In this document: positions 55,818 through 63,825 of the stretch, one piece after another
Position numbering within the stretch: the stretch's first letter is position 1
Layout of the letters: each line of letters begins with the position of its first letter
Assembly (NCBI GenBank): GCA_958296025.1
Contig: OY282430.1
Span: 2,666,001 to 2,730,000, forward strand
DNA: 64,000 bases
Source of the DNA: an uncultured Pseudomonadales bacterium
GTDB taxonomy: Bacteria > Pseudomonadota > Gammaproteobacteria > Pseudomonadales > Azotimanducaceae
Reading direction: 5' to 3'
Translations under genes and position numbers: made by a program
The notes under the pieces: generated by a model
What the model saw: only the letters and a program-made list of their open reading frames with translations
Told to the model about the DNA's origin: nothing
Database searches by the model: none

Positions 55818-56285
55818 TTGGCGGAAGAATCCTTCACCCCGGACGAACTGGACCAACGCATCATCGGCTTGCTGCGGCAGGATGGGCGCATCTCCACGCA
55901 AAATTTGGCGAAAAGGCTGGGGTCCACCGCATCCACCGTCCGCAAGCGCGTCCGCAGCCTGGAGGACAACGGCTTCATGCGGGTGGTGGCGGTCACGGAT
56001 TTCGCCGCCGCCGGCTTCGACCTGTTGCTCGCCATCGGCATTGAGGCGGAGAACCGCAACGCCGAGGCATTGGGCCGGGACTTGGCCGCGTTGCCCGAGG
56101 TGTTCGCGGTGAACCTCACCACCGGGCCGAACGACTTGGAGATCCTGGTCGCCGCCCAATCCTTCGAGCAACTCGCCACCTTCCTGCATGAAGAGGTCTC
56201 CCAAATCGACGGCATCGGCCGTTTGGCGCCGGGCTTGGCCGTGGAGGTTTATAAGTACCAAACGGATTATGTGCCGCGGTTGTGA
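55818..56285 (+). CDS. Lrp/AsnC family regulator, first of a tandem pair
   Basis: About 155 residues: an N-terminal winged helix-turn-helix (LDQRIIGLLRQDGRISTQNLAKRLGSTASTVRKRVRSLEDNGFMR) and a C-terminal RAM ligand-sensing domain. A TTG at 55818 is taken as start because AGGAGG lies 9 bases before it; an upstream ATG (55788) lacks an RBS. The gene overlaps the second Lrp gene by 4 bases. Its position at the head of the divergent arm suggests that it controls the catabolic genes, with the pathway substrate or an intermediate as effector. Confidence 0.87.
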   Translation: MAEESFTPDELDQRIIGLLRQDGRISTQNLAKRLGSTASTVRKRVRSLEDNGFMRVVAVTDFAAAGFDLLLAIGIEAENRNAEALGRDLAALPEVFAVNLTTGPNDLEILVAAQSFEQLATFLHEEVSQIDGIGRLAPGLAVEVYKYQTDYVPRL

Positions 56286-56749
56286 GCAAGCCGAGAATCG
56301 ACGAGGTGGATCGGCGGATTCTGGTGCGCCTAGCCAAGGACGCCCGCATGAGCAACCGTGAAATCGCCCAATCCATCGGCCTGGCGGAGGGAACGGTGCG
56401 GGGCAGGATCAAGCGCCTGCAGGAGGAAAAGGCCATCAAGATCATGGCGCTCACCAGCTTCGGCGGCCGGGACCTGCCGGTAATGGCCTACATCGGCGTA
56501 CGGGTCGATCTGCACTGCATTGCGGACACCGCCAAGGCCATTGCCGCCTTGCCCTTCGTCCGCTTTGCCGCCACCATGCTGGGCCGTTACGACATCCTGG
56601 CCATCACCATCGTCAAGGACGGGGCGGAGCTGGTGGGGCTGGTCAACGAACGGATCATGAGCCTGTCCGGTGTGCATCATGCGGAAACCACCTTGGCGGT
56701 GAAGAACCTCAAGTACGACTACCGTTGGGGGCGGATCATCGACCAATGA
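56282..56749 (+). CDS. Lrp/AsnC family regulator, second of a tandem pair
   Basis: A 155-residue Lrp-type protein: helix-turn-helix (VDRRILVRLAKDARMSNREIAQSIGLAEGTVRGRIKRLQEE) and RAM domain (PFVRFAATMLGRYDILAITIV). GTG start overlapping the first regulator stop (GTGA). The two share the fold but differ widely in sequence, so they are not a recent duplicate; they may form hetero-oligomers. Next is the SRPBCC gene, 36 bases on. Confidence 0.87.
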   Translation: MSKPRIDEVDRRILVRLAKDARMSNREIAQSIGLAEGTVRGRIKRLQEEKAIKIMALTSFGGRDLPVMAYIGVRVDLHCIADTAKAIAALPFVRFAATMLGRYDILAITIVKDGAELVGLVNERIMSLSGVHHAETTLAVKNLKYDYRWGRIIDQ

Positions 56750-56785
56750 GCGCATGTCGGAGGAACCACGTCCCAGGAGAAGCCC

Positions 56786-57241
56786 ATGGCGCAATGCATC
56801 TATGAGCAAACGCTGGCAGCCCCGGCCGATACGGTCTGGGCGATCCTTGGCCGTTTCGGAGACATCGGCTGGCTGCCCGGCCCTGAGCGGGTGGAGACCA
56901 TCGGCGCAGGCGTCGGCATGACCCGGCTGCTGCACATACCCGGCATGGAGGCGCCCGTTGAGGAAACCTTGGTGGCCCTCGACGACGAGGGCCACCAATT
57001 CTCCTACCGCGTCAAGCGCAATCCCTTCGTACCCTACGACAACTACCAAGCCACCGTCGGCGTCAGCGCGGCGCAGGCGGGCTGCCTGGTGCAGTTCCGT
57101 TCGATTTTCGACATCGATCAAACGGCCATTGACGCGGCCGGCGGCCAAGAGGCCGCCGAGCAGGCGGCGCAGACGGCCCTAAGCGGCTTCTACCGAATGA
57201 TGGCGGATGCGCTCGCAAGAGTTGCGGGCGCCGGCCAGTAA
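56786..57241 (+). CDS. SRPBCC (START/polyketide cyclase-like) protein
   Basis: A 151-residue hydrophobic-ligand-binding fold. It opens with CIYEQTLAAPADTVWAILGRFGDIGWLPG, then ERVETIGAGVGMTRLL, and ends in a long C-terminal helix (TALSGFYRMMADALARV), the usual layout. Such proteins bind or isomerise hydrophobic molecules. It lies between the regulators and the receptor, 26 bases before the latter. Its function in the pathway is unknown. Confidence 0.8.
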   Translation: MAQCIYEQTLAAPADTVWAILGRFGDIGWLPGPERVETIGAGVGMTRLLHIPGMEAPVEETLVALDDEGHQFSYRVKRNPFVPYDNYQATVGVSAAQAGCLVQFRSIFDIDQTAIDAAGGQEAAEQAAQTALSGFYRMMADALARVAGAGQ

Positions 57242-57267
57242 CCCCCAACGCAAACCGGAGAGCAAAC

Positions 57268-59784
57268 ATGGCAAAACACAGAGGCAAGAACCCCCTTGCG
57301 CACACTGCGAAAGCGGTCTTGATGGCGGGCGTCATCCTGTCCGTTCCCGGCTTCGCCCAAGAAGCGGTGGCACCGCAGGCGGAGCAAGCCGAAGAACCCA
57401 GCCCTCCTCCAGTCCTTGCGCGAACCTTCGACGAGAGGGGTGCTTTGCTGGAGGAAATCCTGGTTACGGCGCAGCGGCGGGAGACCGACCTGCAGGAAAC
57501 GCCAATCGCCGTCACGGCCTTCACGGCGGACGCCATTGAGGATATCGGCATCTTCGACATCACGGACCTCGGGGCCCTGGCGCCGAACACCATCTTCAAC
57601 AAGCAACCGTCCTCCAACTCCAACACCTCGATCTTCATTCGCGGCGTGGGCGCCGGCGAAACCTCCCTGATGGTGGACCCCAAGTCGGGCGTCTATATCG
57701 ACGGCATGTACATGAGCAAGACCGTAGGCGGCGTTTTCGACGTCATCGACATCGAGAGCGTGGAAGTGCTGCGCGGCCCGCAAGGCACCCTGTTCGGGCG
57801 CAACAGCACCGGCGGCGCCATACTCGTCAACACGGCCAAGCCCAGCGGCGAACTGGCCTTCAAGGTCAACGCCTCCGCCGGCAACGACGGCTACCGGCGC
57901 TACAGCGCATCCGTGGACTTGCCGCAAATCGGCGACATGCTTTCGGCCAAGTTCTCCGGCATGTTAATGGAGTATGACGGCTGGGCGAAGAACGACTATC
58001 CCGGCCAGGAAAGCAAGCTGGCCAGCGAGGACAACGGCTCCTACCGCATAGCGGTGCGCCTGCAGCCCGTCGATGGCCTGACCGTTGACTACACCTATGA
58101 CAGAACGGATAACGAGGGCGTGCCCGCCCCCTTCCAAATCGTCAAAGTGAAGGACAGCCTCTACAACGGGTTCACCACCACGCCCTTTCCCTTCACCGTC
58201 CTAGGCGGCCAGCTCTTCCAGGAAATGGCGGCCACCGTAGGCGACCCGAAGGACCGGCGAGAGGACTACACGCTGGACAATGTCAGCACCGAAGAGCTTG
58301 ACGTGCAGGGGCATGGCGTCACGGCGGCTTGGGATACGGAAAACTTCACCTTGAAGTACATCTTCGCCGACCGGCGAACGGACTCCACCTACGCCAGAAC
58401 GGACTTGGACGGCGGTGCCCACAGCCACCCGGACCTCTTCTACGGCGGCGGCATGCCAGTGCCGACGCCCGGTTTTCACGCCGCCATCCCTGAAGGCTAC
58501 GTCAAAATGACCACCCATGAAGTGCAGCTGTTCGGGGACTTGGCGGAGGACCGGCTGCACTACACCTTGGGCTACTACAACTACACCGAGGAGGTCTATC
58601 AGGACAATCCGCAAACCTTCGGCCTGCCCATCGCCTTCCTGGCGCCGCGCGACGTGCGTCTGGCGTTTTTCTACCGAAGCGCCGGCCTGTGCAACGACGT
58701 GCCCGGCCAGGGGCTGGTCTGCCTCGGCAGCCAACGCATGCCCTTGCCCTTTCCCTTCCCCGGTGCGGATCCGAACGGCAACGGCTTTGTTGACTTCATC
58801 TACGGGCAGGACACGGATTCCTGGGCTCTGTACAGCCAGTTCACCTACAGAGCCACCGACCGCCTCGAACTCACCGGCGGGCTGCGCTACACCGAGGACG
58901 AGAAATCAGGCTTCCTGTTCAACGAAAACCTACTCCATGTCTCCATAGACGACAAGCTCACCAACGAGCAGAAGTGGGACAACATCAGCTACCTACTGAC
59001 CCTGAAGTATCTGGTACACGACGACCTCAACGTCTATTTCACCCACTCCACAGGCTACAACGCCGGCGGCTTCAACGCCCGCGCCGTCTCCGTTTCCGGG
59101 TTCGCCTCGCCGGTGGCGGAGGAGGAGATCAGCGGCTTGGAGCTGGGCGTGAAGGCGGAGTGGTTAGACAACCGCCTGCGCACCAACATCGCCCTGTACC
59201 GGAGCAAGTTCAAGGACATCCAAATCGCCCAGTTCGAAGCCGGCAGCGGCGGCGCGTCCACGCGCCTGGTGAACGCCGGCAACAGCACCAACTGGGGCTT
59301 GGAGGCGGATGTGCTGGCCCTATTGGGAGAGGGCCTGAGCGCGGACCTGAGCTACGGCTACCTGAACGCCAAGTTCGATGAATACCGGGCGGACCAGGAG
59401 GTGGACATTGCCGAGGTGACCACCGTGGGGGGCGTCCCGAAGCATACGGCGAGCATCGGCTTGCAGTACGAGTTCAAGCCGTTCGCCCTAGGCACCGTCG
59501 CCGCCCGGCTGGGCGCCACCTACACTGGCAAGATCGTATTCCATCCCTTCCTGAACCAATATGACAGCAGCGAGGGGCGCTGGCTGCTCAACGCCCGAGT
59601 GAGCCTCAGGGACATCCAAATGGGTGAATCCGGCACCTTGCGCATCTCCGCCTGGGCCAAAAACTTAGCGGACAAGGAGTATCGGGAGTTCGGCATCGAC
59701 TTCAGCAGCCTCGGCTTCGCCGGCGTCACCTTCGGCCGCCCCCGCACCTTCGGCATCGACCTGATTTATCAAATGGGCAATTGA
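57268..59784 (+). CDS. TonB-dependent outer-membrane receptor (second of the island)
   Basis: An 838-residue receptor. Signal peptide about residues 1-30 (ending PGFAQ), a TonB box-like EEILVTAQRR after a short linker, plug with RETDLQETPIAVTAF, IRGVGAGETSLMVDPKSGVYIDGMYM, VEVLRGPQGTLFGRNSTGGAILVNT, and a barrel ending FGIDLIYQMGN. GGAG lies 8 bases upstream. It is one of two receptors flanking the same control region, on opposite arms, and shares the plug type with the other; barrel sequences differ, so the ligands may too. Confidence 0.92.
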   Translation: MAKHRGKNPLAHTAKAVLMAGVILSVPGFAQEAVAPQAEQAEEPSPPPVLARTFDERGALLEEILVTAQRRETDLQETPIAVTAFTADAIEDIGIFDITDLGALAPNTIFNKQPSSNSNTSIFIRGVGAGETSLMVDPKSGVYIDGMYMSKTVGGVFDVIDIESVEVLRGPQGTLFGRNSTGGAILVNTAKPSGELAFKVNASAGNDGYRRYSASVDLPQIGDMLSAKFSGMLMEYDGWAKNDYPGQESKLASEDNGSYRIAVRLQPVDGLTVDYTYDRTDNEGVPAPFQIVKVKDSLYNGFTTTPFPFTVLGGQLFQEMAATVGDPKDRREDYTLDNVSTEELDVQGHGVTAAWDTENFTLKYIFADRRTDSTYARTDLDGGAHSHPDLFYGGGMPVPTPGFHAAIPEGYVKMTTHEVQLFGDLAEDRLHYTLGYYNYTEEVYQDNPQTFGLPIAFLAPRDVRLAFFYRSAGLCNDVPGQGLVCLGSQRMPLPFPFPGADPNGNGFVDFIYGQDTDSWALYSQFTYRATDRLELTGGLRYTEDEKSGFLFNENLLHVSIDDKLTNEQKWDNISYLLTLKYLVHDDLNVYFTHSTGYNAGGFNARAVSVSGFASPVAEEEISGLELGVKAEWLDNRLRTNIALYRSKFKDIQIAQFEAGSGGASTRLVNAGNSTNWGLEADVLALLGEGLSADLSYGYLNAKFDEYRADQEVDIAEVTTVGGVPKHTASIGLQYEFKPFALGTVAARLGATYTGKIVFHPFLNQYDSSEGRWLLNARVSLRDIQMGESGTLRISAWAKNLADKEYREFGIDFSSLGFAGVTFGRPRTFGIDLIYQMGN

Positions 59785-59936
59785 AGCGGACGAGGCGGCA
59801 CGGCCTTGCCGTCAGGCGGCGCCACGGCCTCGAGGTCCGGTTTCGGCGTCAGTGGATTGCTTGCCAGCGCGTCGAAGTCGGCGGCTTGCCTGTTCCGCCG
59901 CCGCAAAGCATTGATGCAGGGTTTGTGGGCGATGCG

Positions 59937-60716
59937 TCATCGGCTGAGCGCATCCTCCGCAAAACCGAGGAAACTGGGCGGCTCGCCGCCGCCGAACACC
60001 TCCAGGGAGGCACCGGACACATAGGCGGCCATGTCCGAAGCGAGGTACAGGCAGGCGCTGGCGATGTCCTCTGGGATGCCCATGCGCCTAGCCGGCAGCC
60101 TTCGCTCGATGGAGGCTAGGCCCTTTTCGCCGCCGTAGTGCTCGCGGGCGGTTTCGGCGCTGGTTTTGATGAGGCCGGCGACGATGGCGTTGACCCGAAT
60201 CTCCGGCCCCCATTCCTGGGCTAGGGATGTCGTGGCCGAAAGCAGCCCGGCCTTAGCCGCGCCGTAGGCCACGGTGCCGGGCGAGGAGCGAATGCCGGAC
60301 ACGCTGGCGATGTTGATGATGCAGCCCCGAGACGCCTTTAGCGCCCCATGCGCCTTTTGGCTAACCAGCAGGGGCGCTAGCAGGTTCAGCCGCACGATGG
60401 CCTCGGTGAAGCGCGGCGACACGGTGGCCGCGTCCGCCGCCGGGCCGCCGCCGGCGTTGTTGACCAGCACGTCAAGCCGCCCTTCGCGCTCCAATAGGGC
60501 GTCGATCAGACCTTGCACCTGCTCCGCATCGCGCACATCCGCGGGGATGAACTCCGCCACCGCCCCACCGCGCTGAGCTGCTATGGGAGTGGAAGGCGCA
60601 TTGCGCCCGCAAGCGTATACCCGGGCGCCGCTGGTCAGAAAAGCACGGACGATGCCGCGCCCGATTCCGCGGCTGCCGCCAGTGACCAACACCACTTTGC
60701 CCTCAAATCGAAACAT
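59937..60716 (-). CDS. Short-chain dehydrogenase/reductase
   Basis: A 259-residue classical SDR. NAD(P) loop VTGGSRGIGRG, NNAGGG, catalytic serine in IINIASVSG, YGAAKAG with Tyr and Lys. The third of three consecutive minus-strand SDR genes; the gap to the upstream SDR is 24 bases. Substrate unknown; the setting suggests an alcohol or ketone step in the catabolic pathway. The RBS is weak. Confidence 0.87.
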   Translation of the reverse strand: MFRFEGKVVLVTGGSRGIGRGIVRAFLTSGARVYACGRNAPSTPIAAQRGGAVAEFIPADVRDAEQVQGLIDALLEREGRLDVLVNNAGGGPAADAATVSPRFTEAIVRLNLLAPLLVSQKAHGALKASRGCIINIASVSGIRSSPGTVAYGAAKAGLLSATTSLAQEWGPEIRVNAIVAGLIKTSAETAREHYGGEKGLASIERRLPARRMGIPEDIASACLYLASDMAAYVSGASLEVFGGGEPPSFLGFAEDALSR

Positions 60717-60740
60717 GGCGGCTTGTGCCTTCGCAAAACA

Positions 60741-61691
60741 CTAAAAGAAATAGCTTCCGCCGTTGGCGACAAGCACTGCTCCCGTACACATGCTGGCGGC
60801 GTCGCTGGCCAACCAGCACACCGCCTCGGCCACTTCCTCCGGTTCGGCCATGCGGCCAAGGGGAATGGTGTTCTCCATGTCTCGCACCCACTGTTCGGGG
60901 ATGCCCTGCATGATGGGCGTGTTGGTGGGACCCGGCGCCACCGCATTCACGCGGATGCCGCGTGAGCCAAGCTCCCGGGCCAAAGCGCGGGTCAGCCCGA
61001 TGAGGGCCGCCTTGCTCGTGACGTAATGGACGGGGCCTTCGCCGGATTGCGCCGCGGTGGATGCAATGCTCACTATGGCGCCGGGCCGGTCGGCTTTAAT
61101 CATTGAGCGCACGGCGGCGCGGGTGCAGAAGAAGGCGCCGTCCAAGTTGACCCGCAACACGCCGGCCCAACCCGCATCCTCCATGAAGGGGATATGGTCA
61201 ACATGGGTCCTCGCCGGGCCGCCGACCGCCAACTCCTCATTACGCTTGGCCATCAGCGCGTACATCCGTTCGCTGCCGTCATTGGGCGCCCGGCCAATGC
61301 CGGCGTTGTTGACCAAGATGGACACGGGGCCGGCGTGGGCTTCAATGCGCTCGAACGCCGCGTCCACCGCGCCGCTGTCGCCGACGTCGCAAGCGAGGGC
61401 TGCATGGCCGCGACGCCCGCCCCCCTCCGCGTCCGCTTCCTCCATCCCCGAAACGGTCTCCTGCACCGCCGCAAGATTCAAATCCAGCGCCGCCACGCAG
61501 GCGCCTCGGCAAGCCAACCTGCGGGCGATGGCGCGGCCCATGCCTTGTCCGGCCCCCGTGACCACAGCCACTCGGCCCGCCAGTTCCTGCGCCCGAGGAC
61601 CTAGGCCAGCCATCGACCCCTGGCGCGGCGCCAAAGCCTCGGCAACCGCCGCTGTGGCACCCTCCCCTGCCGATTTTTGCCCTGCGCCCAT
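60741..61691 (-). CDS. Short-chain dehydrogenase/reductase, with N-terminal extension
   Basis: A 316-residue classical SDR. The fold begins at about residue 38 (LAGRVAVVTGAGQGMGRAIARRL); the preceding residues are an Ala/Gly-rich extension and a later start (M28) is possible, although AGGG precedes the first ATG. NNAGIG, SIASTAAQSG and YVTSKAAL complete the active site. A hydrophilic insert (about 82-92) follows the second strand. It lies between two other SDR genes (15 and 24 bases), indicating one operon. Confidence 0.87.
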   Translation of the reverse strand: MGAGQKSAGEGATAAVAEALAPRQGSMAGLGPRAQELAGRVAVVTGAGQGMGRAIARRLACRGACVAALDLNLAAVQETVSGMEEADAEGGGRRGHAALACDVGDSGAVDAAFERIEAHAGPVSILVNNAGIGRAPNDGSERMYALMAKRNEELAVGGPARTHVDHIPFMEDAGWAGVLRVNLDGAFFCTRAAVRSMIKADRPGAIVSIASTAAQSGEGPVHYVTSKAALIGLTRALARELGSRGIRVNAVAPGPTNTPIMQGIPEQWVRDMENTIPLGRMAEPEEVAEAVCWLASDAASMCTGAVLVANGGSYFF

Positions 61692-61706
61692 TCGCTTATC
61701 CCTGCT

Positions 61707-62480
61707 TCAGGCGGTCGGCGGCGGCGGCACCACCAACTGCGCCGCCTTGCCGCCATCCACGGGCAAACAGACGCCGGTGACGTAGCTGGCTTCGTCGGAC
61801 AGCAGGAAGGCGACGGCGGCGGCAATTTCCCGGGATTCGCCGAGTCGATTCATGGGCACGCCGCCGGCAACCGCCTCGACGTAGCCGGGCACAGCGCCCA
61901 ACGCCTGCTGCGTGCTTGGCGTCGCCACAACCCCGGGTGCGACCACGTTGACGCGCACGTTATGCGCCGCACCCTCCATCGCCGCACACTTGGAGAAGTG
62001 GATCAACGCCGCCTTCGATGCGGAATAGGCCGCCATGTTGTCCATGGCCAGCAGGCCGTTGATTGAAGCGATGTTGACGATGGCGCCGCCGCCCCGCGCC
62101 TCCATAACCTGCATGGCCGCCCGAGTGGTGACGAAGGCGGCGTCCAGGTTGATTTCAAAGTCGCGCCGAAATTCCTCGAGCGCCGTATCCTTGATCGCAC
62201 TCCAGCCGACATGCATCGCATTGTTCACCAGAAAGTCCAGCCGACCGCATTCGGCCACCAAGTCGGCGACCCAGGCCGACAAACCCTCGCTGTCCGCGAC
62301 ATCCAACACCCGACCACTGGCGGCCTTACCCAAGCGCCGCACGGCTTCCGCCAACGTCGCCGACCGCCGCCCGCAAATCATCACGGATGCCCCTTCGGCG
62401 ACCAAACGCTCGGCAATGGCGAAGCCGATGCCCTCGCTGCCGCCAGTCACCAATCCGCATCGCCCGGCAAACCGACCCAT
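61707..62480 (-). CDS. Short-chain dehydrogenase/reductase, first of an SDR operon
   Basis: A 257-residue classical SDR with VTGGSEGIGFAIAERL, NNAMHVG (NNAG variant), VNIASINGLLA and YSASKAAL. The ATG at 62480 is chosen for the GAGGAAG 8 bases before it; a longer frame to 62555 runs into extragenic repeat E. It heads the three-gene SDR operon. The repeat and an MITE-like element lie in the upstream gap. Confidence 0.87.
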   Translation of the reverse strand: MGRFAGRCGLVTGGSEGIGFAIAERLVAEGASVMICGRRSATLAEAVRRLGKAASGRVLDVADSEGLSAWVADLVAECGRLDFLVNNAMHVGWSAIKDTALEEFRRDFEINLDAAFVTTRAAMQVMEARGGGAIVNIASINGLLAMDNMAAYSASKAALIHFSKCAAMEGAAHNVRVNVVAPGVVATPSTQQALGAVPGYVEAVAGGVPMNRLGESREIAAAVAFLLSDEASYVTGVCLPVDGGKAAQLVVPPPPTA

Positions 62481-62505
62481 CAAGACTTCCTCAGCCCAAG
62501 ATTCA

Positions 62506-62520
62506 CGAACAGGCCCTAGT
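62506..62520. repeat. Extragenic repeat copy E
   Basis: Read on the minus strand, CACTAGGGCCTGTT is identical to the 14-mer of copy B at 10227-10240. It lies 26 bases upstream of the first SDR gene. Confidence 0.45.
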
Positions 62521-62600
62521 GTAGCGGCACCGCCGAAATATAAAAGTTCAGGCACCGCCTTGGGCGAAGCTGAACTGATGCACCACTGGGGCCCAACACC

Positions 62601-62671
62601 GGGTAGTGTCTCACGTCAGCCTGTCGGCCCGCGCCGCTGACTCTTTGGCGATTCAAACTGAGACACTGCCC
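62601..62671. mobile_element. MITE-like element, 71 bp
   Basis: Ends GGGTAGTGTCTCA (62601-62613) and TGAGACACTGCCC (62659-62671) are 13-bp terminal inverted repeats with one mismatch. AACACC occurs directly on both sides (62595-62600 and 62672-62677), as a target-site duplication would; the flanking repeat can be read as long as CCCAACACCGG. There is no coding capacity. The transposase family cannot be named. Confidence 0.5.
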
Positions 62672-62747
62672 AACACCGGCGCACCTTGCAATATCCCGTC
62701 TTCCTCGCTAGCTTTCCACGCCCACCGCAACTAGGGGACTGCCCTCA

Positions 62748-63620
62748 ATGGATGATCCACAAGTGGCGCTCGTCACCGGCGCCAGCCGCGGCGCCGGCAA
62801 GGGCATCGCCCTTGGCTTGGCCGCCCAAGGTCTGACCGTTTACGTCACCGGCCGCTCCAAGTCCGCGGCTTCCGCCACCCTGAGGGGCGAACTGCTGCCA
62901 GGCACCCTGGACGCCACGGCGGAAGCCATCAACGCCGCCGGTGGCCAGGGCGTCGCCATTCCCTGCGACCACGCCGACGATGGGCAGACCAAGCAACTGT
63001 TTGAGCGCGTGGCCGACGAGCAGGGGCGGCTGGACATCCTAGTGAACAACGCCGCCTTCATTCACGAGCAGCTCATCGACCCCGGCGGCTTTTGGGAAAA
63101 GCCCTTGGAACTGGCCAGCATTCTGGATGTCGGTCTGCGCTCCGCCTATGTGGCCAGCTACTACGCCGCGCCGCTGATGGTGGCGCAGGACCGCGGCCTC
63201 ATCGTCTTCACCTCGTCCTTCGGCGGCGTGTGCTACATGCATGGCCCGGCCTACGGCGCCCAAAAGGCCGGTTTGGACAAGCTGGCCGCCGACATGGCGG
63301 TGGATTTGGAGAAGACGAACGTGGCCGCGGTGTCGCTTTGGCTCGGGCCGCTGCTGACCGAGCGCACGGACATCGTGCTACGCCACCGGGGCGAACAGTA
63401 CGACGACTTCATGCTGCGCGCCGAGACGCCGCAGTTCAACGGCAGGGTCATCCACGCTCTGGCTGCGGATGCCAAGCTGTCCGAGAAGTCCGGTCAAACC
63501 CTGATCACTGCGGAACTCGCCTTGGAATACGGCATCACCGATGCGGGGGGCAAGCAGCCGCCGTCCTACCGGGAGCATCTCGGCGAGCCACGTCAGCCCC
63601 ACCCCGCCCGCGTGATCTGA
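62748..63620 (+). CDS. Short-chain dehydrogenase/reductase (DHRS1-like)
   Basis: A 290-residue SDR of a longer type. VALVTGASRGAGKGIALGLAAQG, VTGRS, NNAAF, FTSSFGGVCYMHGPAYGAQKAGLDKLAADMAVDL with Tyr and Lys, then SLWLGPLLTERT; this layout recalls the DHRS1/ dehydrogenase-1 group. Plus strand, divergent from the three-SDR operon. Probably co-transcribed with the truncated monooxygenase gene, although 205 bases with strong palindromes separate them. Confidence 0.87.
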   Translation: MDDPQVALVTGASRGAGKGIALGLAAQGLTVYVTGRSKSAASATLRGELLPGTLDATAEAINAAGGQGVAIPCDHADDGQTKQLFERVADEQGRLDILVNNAAFIHEQLIDPGGFWEKPLELASILDVGLRSAYVASYYAAPLMVAQDRGLIVFTSSFGGVCYMHGPAYGAQKAGLDKLAADMAVDLEKTNVAAVSLWLGPLLTERTDIVLRHRGEQYDDFMLRAETPQFNGRVIHALAADAKLSEKSGQTLITAELALEYGITDAGGKQPPSYREHLGEPRQPHPARVI

Positions 63621-63723
63621 ACGCCGCCGGCCGATTCGGCGGCCGGGGCTGGGTAACGCCCTTCGGCGACGATTGCGGGGCAGAATCGCTGATAGGGAAA
63701 AGAATTGGTTGTCTTCCTGCACG

Positions 63724-63771
63724 TTTGCGTAAAAAGCAACGGATTTTTTACGCAAAGGGATGGACATCCCT
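63724..63771. promoter_or_regulatory. Twin palindromes upstream of the monooxygenase gene
   Basis: TTTGCGTAAAAA (63724-63735) and TTTTTACGCAAA (63745-63756) make a perfect 12-bp inverted repeat with a 9-base centre. AGGGATG-ga-CATCCCT (63756-63771) follows at once. The first repeats the TACGCAAA motif of the control region at 55.6 kb. Likely an operator; as a terminator it would lack a proper T run on the plus strand. Confidence 0.55.
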
Positions 63772-63825
63772 TAGGCGTTGTGGAACCATCCACAGCGTTT
63801 GCTTAAGCGAGGGAAAGTCGAAGCC

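Noticed and set aside
63724-63756. Rho-independent terminator of the SDR gene
   Set aside because: The stem is AT-rich and no T run follows the 3' arm; an operator fits better, although partial termination cannot be excluded.
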